Shown: positions 32,969 to 40,475 of the stretch, piece by piece
How positions within the stretch are numbered: the stretch's first letter is position 1
Layout of the letters: each line of letters begins with the position of its first letter
Assembly: GCF_000154725.1 (NCBI RefSeq)
Contig: NZ_DS544873.1
Span: 3,237,397-3,301,396 of the forward strand
Direction: 5' to 3'
Length of the DNA stretch: 64,000 bases
DNA from: Kordia algicida OT-1
Lineage (GTDB): Bacteria; Bacteroidota; Bacteroidia; Flavobacteriales; Flavobacteriaceae
Translations under genes and position numbers: made by a program
The notes under the pieces: model-generated
Told to the model about the DNA's origin: nothing
What the model saw: the letters and a program-made list of their open reading frames with translations, nothing else
Database searches by the model: none

Positions 32969-34663
32969 ATGAGATTCATTTCCTGTATTACTTTATTGCT
33001 TATTTTATGCTGTTGTGAAAACGTTTCTGCCCAGGAAAATGATTCACTGCTAAAAAAAAGCTATCAAGCATTAAAAGATGGATACCGAAATTTAGCATAT
33101 TCAAAACCTAAAATCGCCGAAAAATACGCCGAAGCATTATTCACAAAAGCTACTAATGCAGGCAATATACTGGAGCAACATGAAGGTATTTTATTGCAAG
33201 CATCTTCTAAAAATTATTTTGGTGATATGGATGCGGCTTTAAATCACATCAATATCGTAATTCTTTATGCCACACGAGAAAAAAATGATAGCTTACTCAT
33301 TAAAGCAACAAGTCAAAAAGGAAAAACATATTTTACATTTGGCAAATATAAGGACGCCATTTACTTCTATTTACAGTTGGACGCTTTGGCGAGAAAAACA
33401 AAAAACATTCGTTATCAGATTTACTCAAATCACAGTATTGGTTCCATCAAAAATATTATGGGCGATCATGAAGGCGCTACAGCGTTGTTTTTGAAAAATA
33501 AAGAAATCATCACACCAATTATAGAAGAAAAAAAATATCACACATTATACTTAAACACATTGATCGGATTGATTTCTGCTTACACGTATGTAGATGTTGA
33601 AACTGCTGCTGAATATTTACCCGAACTTAAAGAAATGAGCATTGCACAAAAAGACACAGATGCATTGAGTTATTATTTTACCCTACAAGGAATTGTTGAT
33701 TATATGCGGAAAGATTATGACAAATCACTGACGGTTTTACACAAAGCCGATAGCTTAGTCTCTCTATTGGGAACAAAACGAAATTTATATCCTATATGTC
33801 GCTTTCGCGGGAAAACATACTATGAAAAAAAGATGTTTCCGGAAGCAATTACCGAATTTGAAGCGATAAAATCATTACAGAAAGAAATTGAGTTTGACGA
33901 TTTTAAATTCAGAGAAGTACTTTCATTACTAGCAAATAGTTACGAACAGATTGACAGCACAGACAAAGCATTGGAAAACTATCGCTTTGCACACGATTTT
34001 GCCTATACAGATACCATTCAAAAGCAAATTACTCATACGAATACTATTTTAAAAGAATATGACACAAAAACATTAGAAGATAAAATTTCATCTTTACAGC
34101 TTACTTCTAAACGAAAAGAAAAACAAAACAAATCCTTACTTTTTATCTCCATCGGATTGCTTATTTCGCTTGTTGGACTATTTCTTGCCTATAAAAAACT
34201 ACAACGCAACAACAAGAAAAAATTTGATGAGTTGTTGCAAAAACTTTCAACGGAACCTTCCAAAAAAGATGTTTCGGAAGCAACTATAAATAAATTTCAA
34301 ATTTCTGATGAAAAAGTTGCTACTATCTTAGAAGGCTTGGAAAAGTTTGAAAAATCAGAAGCATTTCTACATAAAAATACAAGTTTGGTTTCCGTTGCCA
34401 AGAAATTAAATACAAATACTTCATATTTATCTCAAATCGTAAACGAACACAAAGGGCTTACATTCAAAAAATACATTACACAATTGCGCATCAATTATGT
34501 ATTGCATGCCTTAAAAAATGATAAAGTGTTGCGATCGTATAGCATCAAAGCGATTGCTAAAGAATTAGGTTTTAAAAGTGAAGGTGCTTTTTCGAGAGCA
34601 TTTAAAAAACAAACAGGCATTTATCCTTCATTTTTCATCAAAAATCTTACCGCTATTTCATAA
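32969..34663 (+). CDS. membrane-anchored TPR-AraC transcriptional regulator
   Basis: Start chosen at 32969, where MRFISCITLLLILCCCENVS gives a signal peptide; an earlier in-frame ATG at 32873 lies inside the ahcY terminator. The 564-residue protein has a periplasmic region of tetratricopeptide-like helices (about 25-375), one membrane segment (LLFISIGLLISLVGLFLAY, about 388-406) and a cytoplasmic AraC-type HTH pair (about 455-555, with LVSVAKKLNTNTSYLSQIVN and KELGFKSEGAFSRAFKKQTG). It can therefore sense something outside the cytoplasm and act on DNA. It is 76 bases upstream of the four-peptide operon. Confidence 0.92.
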   Translation: MRFISCITLLLILCCCENVSAQENDSLLKKSYQALKDGYRNLAYSKPKIAEKYAEALFTKATNAGNILEQHEGILLQASSKNYFGDMDAALNHINIVILYATREKNDSLLIKATSQKGKTYFTFGKYKDAIYFYLQLDALARKTKNIRYQIYSNHSIGSIKNIMGDHEGATALFLKNKEIITPIIEEKKYHTLYLNTLIGLISAYTYVDVETAAEYLPELKEMSIAQKDTDALSYYFTLQGIVDYMRKDYDKSLTVLHKADSLVSLLGTKRNLYPICRFRGKTYYEKKMFPEAITEFEAIKSLQKEIEFDDFKFREVLSLLANSYEQIDSTDKALENYRFAHDFAYTDTIQKQITHTNTILKEYDTKTLEDKISSLQLTSKRKEKQNKSLLFISIGLLISLVGLFLAYKKLQRNNKKKFDELLQKLSTEPSKKDVSEATINKFQISDEKVATILEGLEKFEKSEAFLHKNTSLVSVAKKLNTNTSYLSQIVNEHKGLTFKKYITQLRINYVLHALKNDKVLRSYSIKAIAKELGFKSEGAFSRAFKKQTGIYPSFFIKNLTAIS

Positions 34664-34739
34664 AATGAAGGCATGTCTTTTTCGTTTCAGCCTAGGTAAT
34701 ATCTATCTTTAAGAAAAAGTTTATACTAATTCTTATACT

Positions 34740-34946
34740 ATGAAAAAACAAGATTTTACTTTAGTTTCCTTAAAATTAAAAAAAGTTAGCATTTCAAATC
34801 TTACCATTGCAGGTGGCGCAGACGCTCCCGAAACTAATGAAGTTGATTGTTTTACTGAATTTCCACACTGTCAATATACAATAACCACAAGACCTGACAG
34901 CCTAAATCACGCGGATGAAGGTAAAGATGATGCAGGACATATGTAA
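34740..34946 (+). CDS. GG-leader RiPP-like peptide 1 of the peptide operon
   Basis: A 68-residue peptide. The leader runs MKKQDFTLVSLKLKKVSISN and ends at LTIAGG (residues 21-26), with the L-x-L-x-K, V-S-I-S plan of the family. The core of about 42 residues has only two Cys (VDCFTEFPHCQY) and an acidic, His/Asp-rich end, so it is the least cysteine-rich of the group. It is the first gene of the operon; a TATCTTTA element lies 29 bases upstream of its ATG. The preceding gene is the TPR-AraC regulator. Confidence 0.75.
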   Translation: MKKQDFTLVSLKLKKVSISNLTIAGGADAPETNEVDCFTEFPHCQYTITTRPDSLNHADEGKDDAGHM

Positions 34947-35044
34947 CACCTCTTTTTTATAAAACGAAGTTTCGTTTGATTGCGTACACTAAAAATACAT
35001 TCTAATTTCATGTCACTAAAAACTCCCAAAAATTTTTAAAGATT

Positions 35045-35251
35045 ATGAAAAAAAAGAATGTTCATTCTAAGTTAAATTTAAAAAAAGCTCCTATTGCTGA
35101 CTTAACTAATAAAAAAGTTACAGGAGGTTTGGCAAAAGACACTTTGCAAAGAGGTTGTGCATCCTATCCGTATCGATGTTCAATACAGGAATGCGTGTAT
35201 ACAGATGTTACTTGCTACCATACCGAAACATGTCAAAGACCAAGAAATTAA
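35045..35251 (+). CDS. GG-leader RiPP-like peptide 2
   Basis: A 68-residue peptide. The leader (MKKKNVHSKLNLKKAPIADL) ends at KVTGG (residues 25-29). The core of about 39 residues has six Cys (RGCASYPYRCSIQECVY, TCYHTETCQR) with Ser/Thr and is Tyr-rich. It follows peptide 1 by 98 bases and precedes peptide 3 by 19 bases. Confidence 0.78.
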   Translation: MKKKNVHSKLNLKKAPIADLTNKKVTGGLAKDTLQRGCASYPYRCSIQECVYTDVTCYHTETCQRPRN

Positions 35252-35270
35252 CCTTAAAACCAATAAAATT

Positions 35271-35465
35271 ATGAAAAAATCAAAAATCAAACTTCACCTC
35301 AACAAGCAAAATGTTTCTACTCTAAAAATTGATGAGATAAAAGGAGGTGTTTCTGGACGTACTTGCGATTTTACAAACAAATACTACAAAACATGTTATT
35401 CTCCTTGTACTCCTCAACCAACCTGGAACGATTGTGAAAATACTCAGGTAATCTGTGACCATTAA
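35271..35465 (+). CDS. GG-leader RiPP-like peptide 3
   Basis: Start chosen at 35271 (MKKSKIKLHLNKQNVSTLKI), which matches the leaders of its neighbours; a longer in-frame start at 35157 would lie inside peptide 2. The 64-residue product has GG at residues 25-26 (DEIKGG). The core of about 38 residues has six Cys (TCDFTN, KTCYSPCTP, DCENTQVICDH). The gene lies 19 bases after the stop of peptide 2 and 32 bases before peptide 4. Confidence 0.8.
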   Translation: MKKSKIKLHLNKQNVSTLKIDEIKGGVSGRTCDFTNKYYKTCYSPCTPQPTWNDCENTQVICDH

Positions 35466-35497
35466 AAATTAAATAAACCTTTTAAAACGTTAACCAA

Positions 35498-35665
35498 ATG
35501 AAAAAAAAGAATGTAAATAAATTAAAACTAGAGAAAAGCACTATTTCAGATTTCAAAGCGGTAAAAGGAGGAATTGGCTGGGCATCTATTCCTCATACAG
35601 ACTGTGTTTGTTGGTCACGACCAGCAGATCCTGTGTGGTCAAATATTGGCTGCAGCCCAAGTTAA
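35498..35665 (+). CDS. GG-leader RiPP-like peptide 4 (55 residues)
   Basis: A short gene, found by its leader: MKKKNVNKLKLEKSTISDF and VKGG (residues 22-25), the same K-x-L-x-L-x-K-x-x-I-S-x-F plan. The core of about 30 residues is IGWASIPHTDCVCWSRPADP plus a short end, with three Cys and three Trp and no Lys. It closes the operon; a strong terminator follows 30 bases later. Confidence 0.75.
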   Translation: MKKKNVNKLKLEKSTISDFKAVKGGIGWASIPHTDCVCWSRPADPVWSNIGCSPS

Positions 35666-35694
35666 CGATACGCAGATCATAGATCTTTAGGTAA

Positions 35695-35728
35695 ACTTTT
35701 ACCAAACGAATTTTAGTTTGGTAAAAGT
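35695..35728 (+). terminator. terminator of the four-peptide operon
   Basis: ACTTTTACCAAAC and GTTTGGTAAAAGT form a perfect 13-bp stem with an 8-base loop, followed by TTTTTTT. It defines the operon end. On the minus strand an A-rich left side could also help end the caspase-like gene. Confidence 0.85.
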
Positions 35729-35747
35729 TTTTTTATAAAATAATTTC

Positions 35748-36503
35748 TCAATACCCTGTGACCAACAAACCTCTTGCGCCACGCATACCACATTTTTGGT
35801 ATTTGTGATACGCCTTTGCAGCACGTTCGCGAATTTCTGCATCAGATTCGTTTAAAATCCAACCATCAATTGCCCATTTTAGCGTATATGCTTCGGGCGA
35901 CATCAATCCTGTAGACCAAACTAACAGATTTGCACCTGTTTGCTGTACATACGGTTTAAAATAATTTTTACTAATACATGCTAAAATAATTACATCGCGC
36001 TTTTTATTGTTTTTGGGTGAAAACTTTGTATCTAAAGTAAACTCCATTAAACCATCATGACCAATATACGCGACTAAATCTGCACCTCCACCAAAATTTA
36101 TTTTTTGATGGTTGATGGTTATTTCTTCAGAATTTGCTCCGCTACTCGCTTGTAAAAAGTCGATCGTTGTTTGTTTAATATACTTTCCATCATATGCATC
36201 AGCCAACAAATATGTGTCAGAAGTTTTGTGTTTGAAAAGAACACGTTCTAGTATTTTTGAGTTTTTTGAGGGAATCGTTTTTATAAATTCCCAATCTTTA
36301 CTGCGCTTAAAATATGTTTTCATTCCATACAACGCGCCCCAATACAAATTTGTTTGTGGATTTTGACCGTTTCCTAATGATTTTGGCACTGGCACAATTC
36401 CCTGATGTATATTATCGCACAACGCTACAAACACATGAATTTTCTTTTGACCAAAAACTGAAAAACTAATGCAAAAAAGTAAAATGGTAAAAAATGATTT
36501 CAT
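35748..36503 (-). CDS. exported caspase-like protein (clan CD-type), putative
   Basis: Start chosen at 36503 (MKSFFTILLFCISFSVFG, then a signal cleavage near Gln19); earlier in-frame ATGs at 36506 and 36581 would put extra residues before the signal. The mature part of about 230 residues has a His motif VAYIGHDGLMEF and a Cys motif VIILACISKNYFKPY, in the order and spacing of the His/Cys dyad of caspase-like peptidases (metacaspases, gingipains). A later segment GANLLVWSTGLMSPEAY is consistent with a C14-like fold. The fold is inferred from the dyad only; it could be an inactive relative. It is convergent with the peptide operon. Confidence 0.6.
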   Translation of the reverse strand: MKSFFTILLFCISFSVFGQKKIHVFVALCDNIHQGIVPVPKSLGNGQNPQTNLYWGALYGMKTYFKRSKDWEFIKTIPSKNSKILERVLFKHKTSDTYLLADAYDGKYIKQTTIDFLQASSGANSEEITINHQKINFGGGADLVAYIGHDGLMEFTLDTKFSPKNNKKRDVIILACISKNYFKPYVQQTGANLLVWSTGLMSPEAYTLKWAIDGWILNESDAEIRERAAKAYHKYQKCGMRGARGLLVTGY

Positions 36504-36625
36504 CATGTGTCGGTTTTTGTGAATGTATACTATACAAACGTGTTGAATATACAATTCGTATAGAACGTTAAAATCATTCATAAAATTTAAAAAAATAGTA
36601 TCTTGTTGTACTAATTAACTATAAA

Positions 36626-38758
36626 ATGAAACGTACTTCAATAGCCATTATTAGTAGCATTCTACTATTTGCTTCCTGCAAAGATGCTACGCCCGAAAAA
36701 AAATCAGAAACCAAAATGACCGACAATCCTTTATTGACCGAATGGAGCACTCCACACGGCGTACCACCTTTCGATATAATAAAAAGCAGCGATTACTTGC
36801 CTGCATTCAAAATTGCACTGAAAGAAAATCAAGAAGAAATTACTGCCATTAGCGAAAGTACCGAAACACCAACTTTTCAAAACACCATTGAAGCGTTAGA
36901 ATTTAGTGGAAAATATTTAAAAAGATTACAACGTATTTTTTATGCCGTAAATGGCGCAAATACGGATGATACGCTAAAAGCCGCTGCAAAAGAAATTACG
37001 CCTGCATTGGCTACGCATAGCGATTTTATCAACCTAAATGCTAAATTATATGAACGTGTAAAAGCAGTGTACGATCAAAAAAATACACTTAACTTATCTC
37101 CAGAAGAAACACGTTTGCTTGAAGAAACTCACAAACGTTTTGTGCGTGCAGGAATCAGTCTAAAAGGTGAAAAACAAGATCGCTTGCGCGAAATCAACAC
37201 GCGACTGGCAAAACTAAGTGGTGATTTTGGAGAAAACTTACTAGATGAAACCAACGCATTCGAATACCATACAAAAGACAAAAAAGACCTCGGAAATCTT
37301 CCTGAAAGTCTAGTGGCTTTAGCTGCGGAAGAAGCTAAAAAAAGAGGACATGAAGATGGTTGGTCGTTCACATTGCAACGTCCAAGTATCAATCCGTTTT
37401 TACAATCATCTCCAAACCGAGAAGCTCGCAAAGCCTTATTTGACGGGTATGCAATGCGTGCAAATAACGATAATGAAAACGACAACAAAGCCATTCTAAG
37501 CGAAATGGCAGCATTGCGTTTGGAAAAAGCAAAACTATTAGGTTACGATTCACATGCAGCTTACATTCTTTCGGATAATATGGCAGAAACTCCAGAAGCT
37601 GTATATGGTTTTATGGACAAATTATGGTCTTCTGCACTAGCAATGGCAAAATCGGAACGTGAAGCTTTAGCCAAAAAAATGAAAAGTGAAGGTGTTACAG
37701 GAACATTTGCAGGAAGCGATTGGAGACATTACGTAGAAAAAGTCCGCAAAGAACGATACAACTTTGACGAAGAAGAAACACGTCCGTACTTTGAAGTAAA
37801 TGCGGTAAGAGATGGCGTTTTCGCGTTGGCAAATGAACTCTTTGGTTTGGAATTTAAAGAAATGAACAACGTTCCAAAATGGCATGACGATCAGCAAGTA
37901 TTTGAAGTATTAGAAGCCGATGGTTCACATTTAGGAATCATTTATATGGACTTCTTTGCCCGCGAAAGCAAGCGTGGTGGTGCTTGGATGAATGCTTTAC
38001 GCAGTCAGATGAATGTTGATGGAATGGTAACACCAATTGTAACAAATAACTTTAATTATCCTGCTCCTTCCGGAGATTCGCCATCGTTGCTATCTTTTAC
38101 GGAAGCTGAAACCTTGTTCCATGAATTTGGTCATGCACTCCACGGATTGTTTTCTAATGTAAAATATGAATCCTTATCAGGAACTAATGTACCGAGAGAC
38201 TTTGTAGAATTTCCTTCGCAAGTAATGGAAAACTGGATGAGCGAACCGCAAGTATTACGCATGTTTGCCAAACATTACAAAACAGGAGAAGTAATTCCTG
38301 ATGCAATGATTAAAAAAATGAAAGATGCCAATTCCTTCAATGGTGGTTTTGCTACGGTTGAATATATGGCGGCGGCATACTTAGACATGGCTTGGCATGC
38401 AAAAACAGCAGATATTCCAACAGATGTTAATGCTTTTGAAGCAGCAGCGATGACCAAATTAGGATTGATTGACGAAATTATTCCGCGTTACAGAAGCACA
38501 TATTTCGGACATATATTTTCGAGTCCTGTGGGCTATTCCTCTGGATATTACAGCTACTTATGGTCAGAAGTATTGGATGCAGATGCTTTTCAAGCATTCA
38601 AAGACACAGGAAATATATTTGATCCAGCAACCGCAAAAAAATATCGTAACATGTTAAGTAAGGGCGGTTCATTACCAGGAATGGAATTATACAAAGGATT
38701 CCGTGGTGCAGAGCCAAAAATTGAGCCTTTATTAAAGAAAAAAGGATTTGTAAAATAA
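36626..38758 (+). CDS. M3-family metallopeptidase, Dcp-like lipoprotein
   Basis: A 710-residue oligopeptidase with a lipoprotein signal (SILLFASC, Cys at about residue 19), so it probably works in the periplasm. Its zinc motif HEFGH is at residues 499-503, followed by the downstream Glu in FVEFPSQVMENW and a late substrate-binding motif RYRSTYFGHIFSSPVGYSSG (Tyr and His). It cleaves short peptides. It is monocistronic between the caspase-like gene and the L27 gene, with a terminator at 38782-38814. Confidence 0.96.
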   Translation: MKRTSIAIISSILLFASCKDATPEKKSETKMTDNPLLTEWSTPHGVPPFDIIKSSDYLPAFKIALKENQEEITAISESTETPTFQNTIEALEFSGKYLKRLQRIFYAVNGANTDDTLKAAAKEITPALATHSDFINLNAKLYERVKAVYDQKNTLNLSPEETRLLEETHKRFVRAGISLKGEKQDRLREINTRLAKLSGDFGENLLDETNAFEYHTKDKKDLGNLPESLVALAAEEAKKRGHEDGWSFTLQRPSINPFLQSSPNREARKALFDGYAMRANNDNENDNKAILSEMAALRLEKAKLLGYDSHAAYILSDNMAETPEAVYGFMDKLWSSALAMAKSEREALAKKMKSEGVTGTFAGSDWRHYVEKVRKERYNFDEEETRPYFEVNAVRDGVFALANELFGLEFKEMNNVPKWHDDQQVFEVLEADGSHLGIIYMDFFARESKRGGAWMNALRSQMNVDGMVTPIVTNNFNYPAPSGDSPSLLSFTEAETLFHEFGHALHGLFSNVKYESLSGTNVPRDFVEFPSQVMENWMSEPQVLRMFAKHYKTGEVIPDAMIKKMKDANSFNGGFATVEYMAAAYLDMAWHAKTADIPTDVNAFEAAAMTKLGLIDEIIPRYRSTYFGHIFSSPVGYSSGYYSYLWSEVLDADAFQAFKDTGNIFDPATAKKYRNMLSKGGSLPGMELYKGFRGAEPKIEPLLKKKGFVK

Positions 38759-38781
38759 CGGCAAATGAAATGATTCCATAA

Positions 38782-38814
38782 AAAAAGCCTGAACAAAAAA
38801 TGTTCAGGCTTTTT
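38782..38814. terminator. bidirectional terminator
   Basis: AAAAAGCCTGAACA and TGTTCAGGCTTTTT form a 14-bp perfect stem with a 5-base loop between the convergent M3 peptidase and L27 genes. Confidence 0.85.
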
Positions 38815-38832
38815 TTATAGGGTAAATCTTAA

Positions 38833-39093
38833 CTATGCTTCGAAAGGTTCGATAGATACGTAAGATCTGTTGTTTGATTTCTTTGTGAATTTCACAATAC
38901 CGTCTACTTTAGCATGTAATGTATGGTCTTTTCCCATATATACATTTTCTCCTGGGTTGTGAGTAGTACCTCTTTGTCTAACAAGTATGTTACCAGCAAT
39001 TGCTGCTTGTCCACCAAAAATCTTAACACCTAATCGTTTCGATTCTGATTCTCTACCGTTTTTAGAACTACCAACTCCTTTTTTGTGAGCCAT
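38833..39093 (-). CDS. rpmA: 50S ribosomal protein L27
   Basis: An 86-residue L27. The N-terminal [20 protein letters not shown] and the following [20 protein letters not shown] are standard; the N-terminus reaches the peptidyl transferase centre. It follows the L21 gene on the same strand at a distance of 40 bases, the usual L21-L27 order. Confidence 0.98.
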   Translation of the reverse strand: MAHKKGVGSSKNGRESESKRLGVKIFGGQAAIAGNILVRQRGTTHNPGENVYMGKDHTLHAKVDGIVKFTKKSNNRSYVSIEPFEA

Positions 39094-39133
39094 CTTAGTA
39101 AGGTTTTATTTGTTATACTTAAGTGATATGCAA

Positions 39134-39781
39134 TTATGCTTTACCACCATCTAATTCGTCTTGCCATTTCTTTAACTCATCCCACTTTCCGTCAGCAGCT
39201 AATTGAGCTTGTGCTGGCCAAGTATCAGTAACGTGGTTTCCACGAACACCTGAAATGATTTCAGAAATTTTTGCTGGTTCAGTTTTCGCTAATTCAGCGA
39301 AAGTAGCAATTCCAGCTTCTACTAAAGTAGATGCGATTTTAGGACCAATTCCTTCAATCTTTTTTAAATCATCTGCTTTACCTGTTGCTTTTTTAGCAGC
39401 TGGCTTTTCAGCCGGCTTCGCAACTTCTTTTTTAGCTTCTTCTTTCTTTGGTGCTGCTTTTTTAGCTCCAGAAGCTACAATGTTTTCAACAACAATTTCT
39501 GTTAAAGACTGACGGTGACCGTTCTTCACACGGTACCCTTTACGTCTTTTTTTCTTGAAAACAATAACTTTATCACCTTTAAGGTGCTTTAAAACTTTGG
39601 CCTCTACTGCGGCTCCGTTTATAGCTGGGGCGCCAATAGTAACTTGTCCGTTGTCATCTAACAAAAGAACATTGTCGAAAGTAACTTTCTTTCCTTCTTC
39701 TGTTGCCAAACGATGAACAAATACTTTTTGATCTTTTGCAACTTTAAATTGCTGCCCTGCTATCTCTACAATTGCATACAT
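39134..39781 (-). CDS. rplU: 50S ribosomal protein L21 with C-terminal HhH domain fusion
   Basis: Residues 1-102 are a normal L21 (YAIVEIAGQQFKVAKDQKVF, VIVFKKKRRKGYRVKNGHRQ). A lysine/alanine-rich linker follows (about 103-140), and then a helix-hairpin-helix domain (about 141-215) with KKIEGIGPKIASTLVEAGIA and KISEIISGVRGNHV, giving 215 residues instead of about 103. This extended form occurs across Flavobacteriaceae; the extra domain resembles those that bind nucleic acid. Its promoter is at 39823-39830. Confidence 0.95.
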   Translation of the reverse strand: MYAIVEIAGQQFKVAKDQKVFVHRLATEEGKKVTFDNVLLLDDNGQVTIGAPAINGAAVEAKVLKHLKGDKVIVFKKKRRKGYRVKNGHRQSLTEIVVENIVASGAKKAAPKKEEAKKEVAKPAEKPAAKKATGKADDLKKIEGIGPKIASTLVEAGIATFAELAKTEPAKISEIISGVRGNHVTDTWPAQAQLAADGKWDELKKWQDELDGGKA

Positions 39782-39822
39782 AGCGTATCGTTTAATTAAT
39801 TAATTTTATCCAAAAATGGACG

Positions 39823-39830
39823 CAAATATA
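39823..39830 (-). promoter_or_regulatory. -7 element upstream of the L21-L27 operon
   Basis: On the minus strand this is TATATTTG followed by C, an exact TAnnTTTG match 42 bases before the rplU ATG, in an otherwise AT-rich spacer. Confidence 0.7.
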
Positions 39831-39858
39831 CATCTAATTAATTAATCTACAAACACTT

Positions 39859-40308
39859 CTATTGTAGTTTATTGCTAATATTCCAACTTGGCTTAAATTT
39901 TTGCATAAATAATAGACTTAAAACCACTGTAGAAGCAAAACCTTCTATCAATATAATGAATAGTAAAAGTCCAGGTTCGGTAGCAACACTTCCCAAGCTC
40001 ATTGCCATAATTTTTTCGGCAAACTCAGTGTCAATATGAAAAATATAAATTCCCATAAAAAGAGTAAAAATTAACGTTGCCACAAATCCTGAAATGATTC
40101 CTGCTTTAAATCCTTCAAAATAGTTAAAGCTTGCACCGCTTTCTTTTTTTACATCTTTAATCACTTTGTATATTCCAAACGCTACAATAACACCATTTAA
40201 CAAACGTAGCCAAGGATTTTCATGCAAGCCTACCAATCTTACTATTAAAAAGTATAAAATGAGACTCATTGCAATAAAGCCTCCATATTTAATGATTTTA
40301 TTTCCCAT
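39859..40308 (-). CDS. DUF4199-family membrane protein
   Basis: Start taken at 40308 (MGNKIIKYGGFIAMSLILYF); an in-frame ATG at 40359 would add a basic stretch. The protein of about 149 residues has four hydrophobic segments, ASFNYFEGFKAGIISGFVAT between the second and third, and a late LFIILIEGFASTVVLSLLFM, matching DUF4199 (four membrane segments with the Y-x-x-x-F-x-x-G turn). The function is unknown. It lies upstream of L21 in the same direction but 78 bases apart, with the L21 promoter between them. Confidence 0.8.
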   Translation of the reverse strand: MGNKIIKYGGFIAMSLILYFLIVRLVGLHENPWLRLLNGVIVAFGIYKVIKDVKKESGASFNYFEGFKAGIISGFVATLIFTLFMGIYIFHIDTEFAEKIMAMSLGSVATEPGLLLFIILIEGFASTVVLSLLFMQKFKPSWNISNKLQ

Positions 40309-40475
40309 ATTTTTCCCTTTTTTTTGGTTTCTAATCAATTGATTTCCTTTAATATACAAAAAAGATGAGACTTGATGAAATATTTAAAAAATTGATTGTT
40401 CTCTTGTGAGATGTAACATTTTTATAGAACTTGCGTCCTATCTAAATAACTTAAAGTCAAAAAAAGTTTAATGCA

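Noticed and set aside
35157-35270. Longer N-terminus for peptide 3 starting at 35157
   Set aside because: It would overlap peptide 2 in another frame and destroy the leader pattern; the ATG at 35271 gives the family leader exactly.
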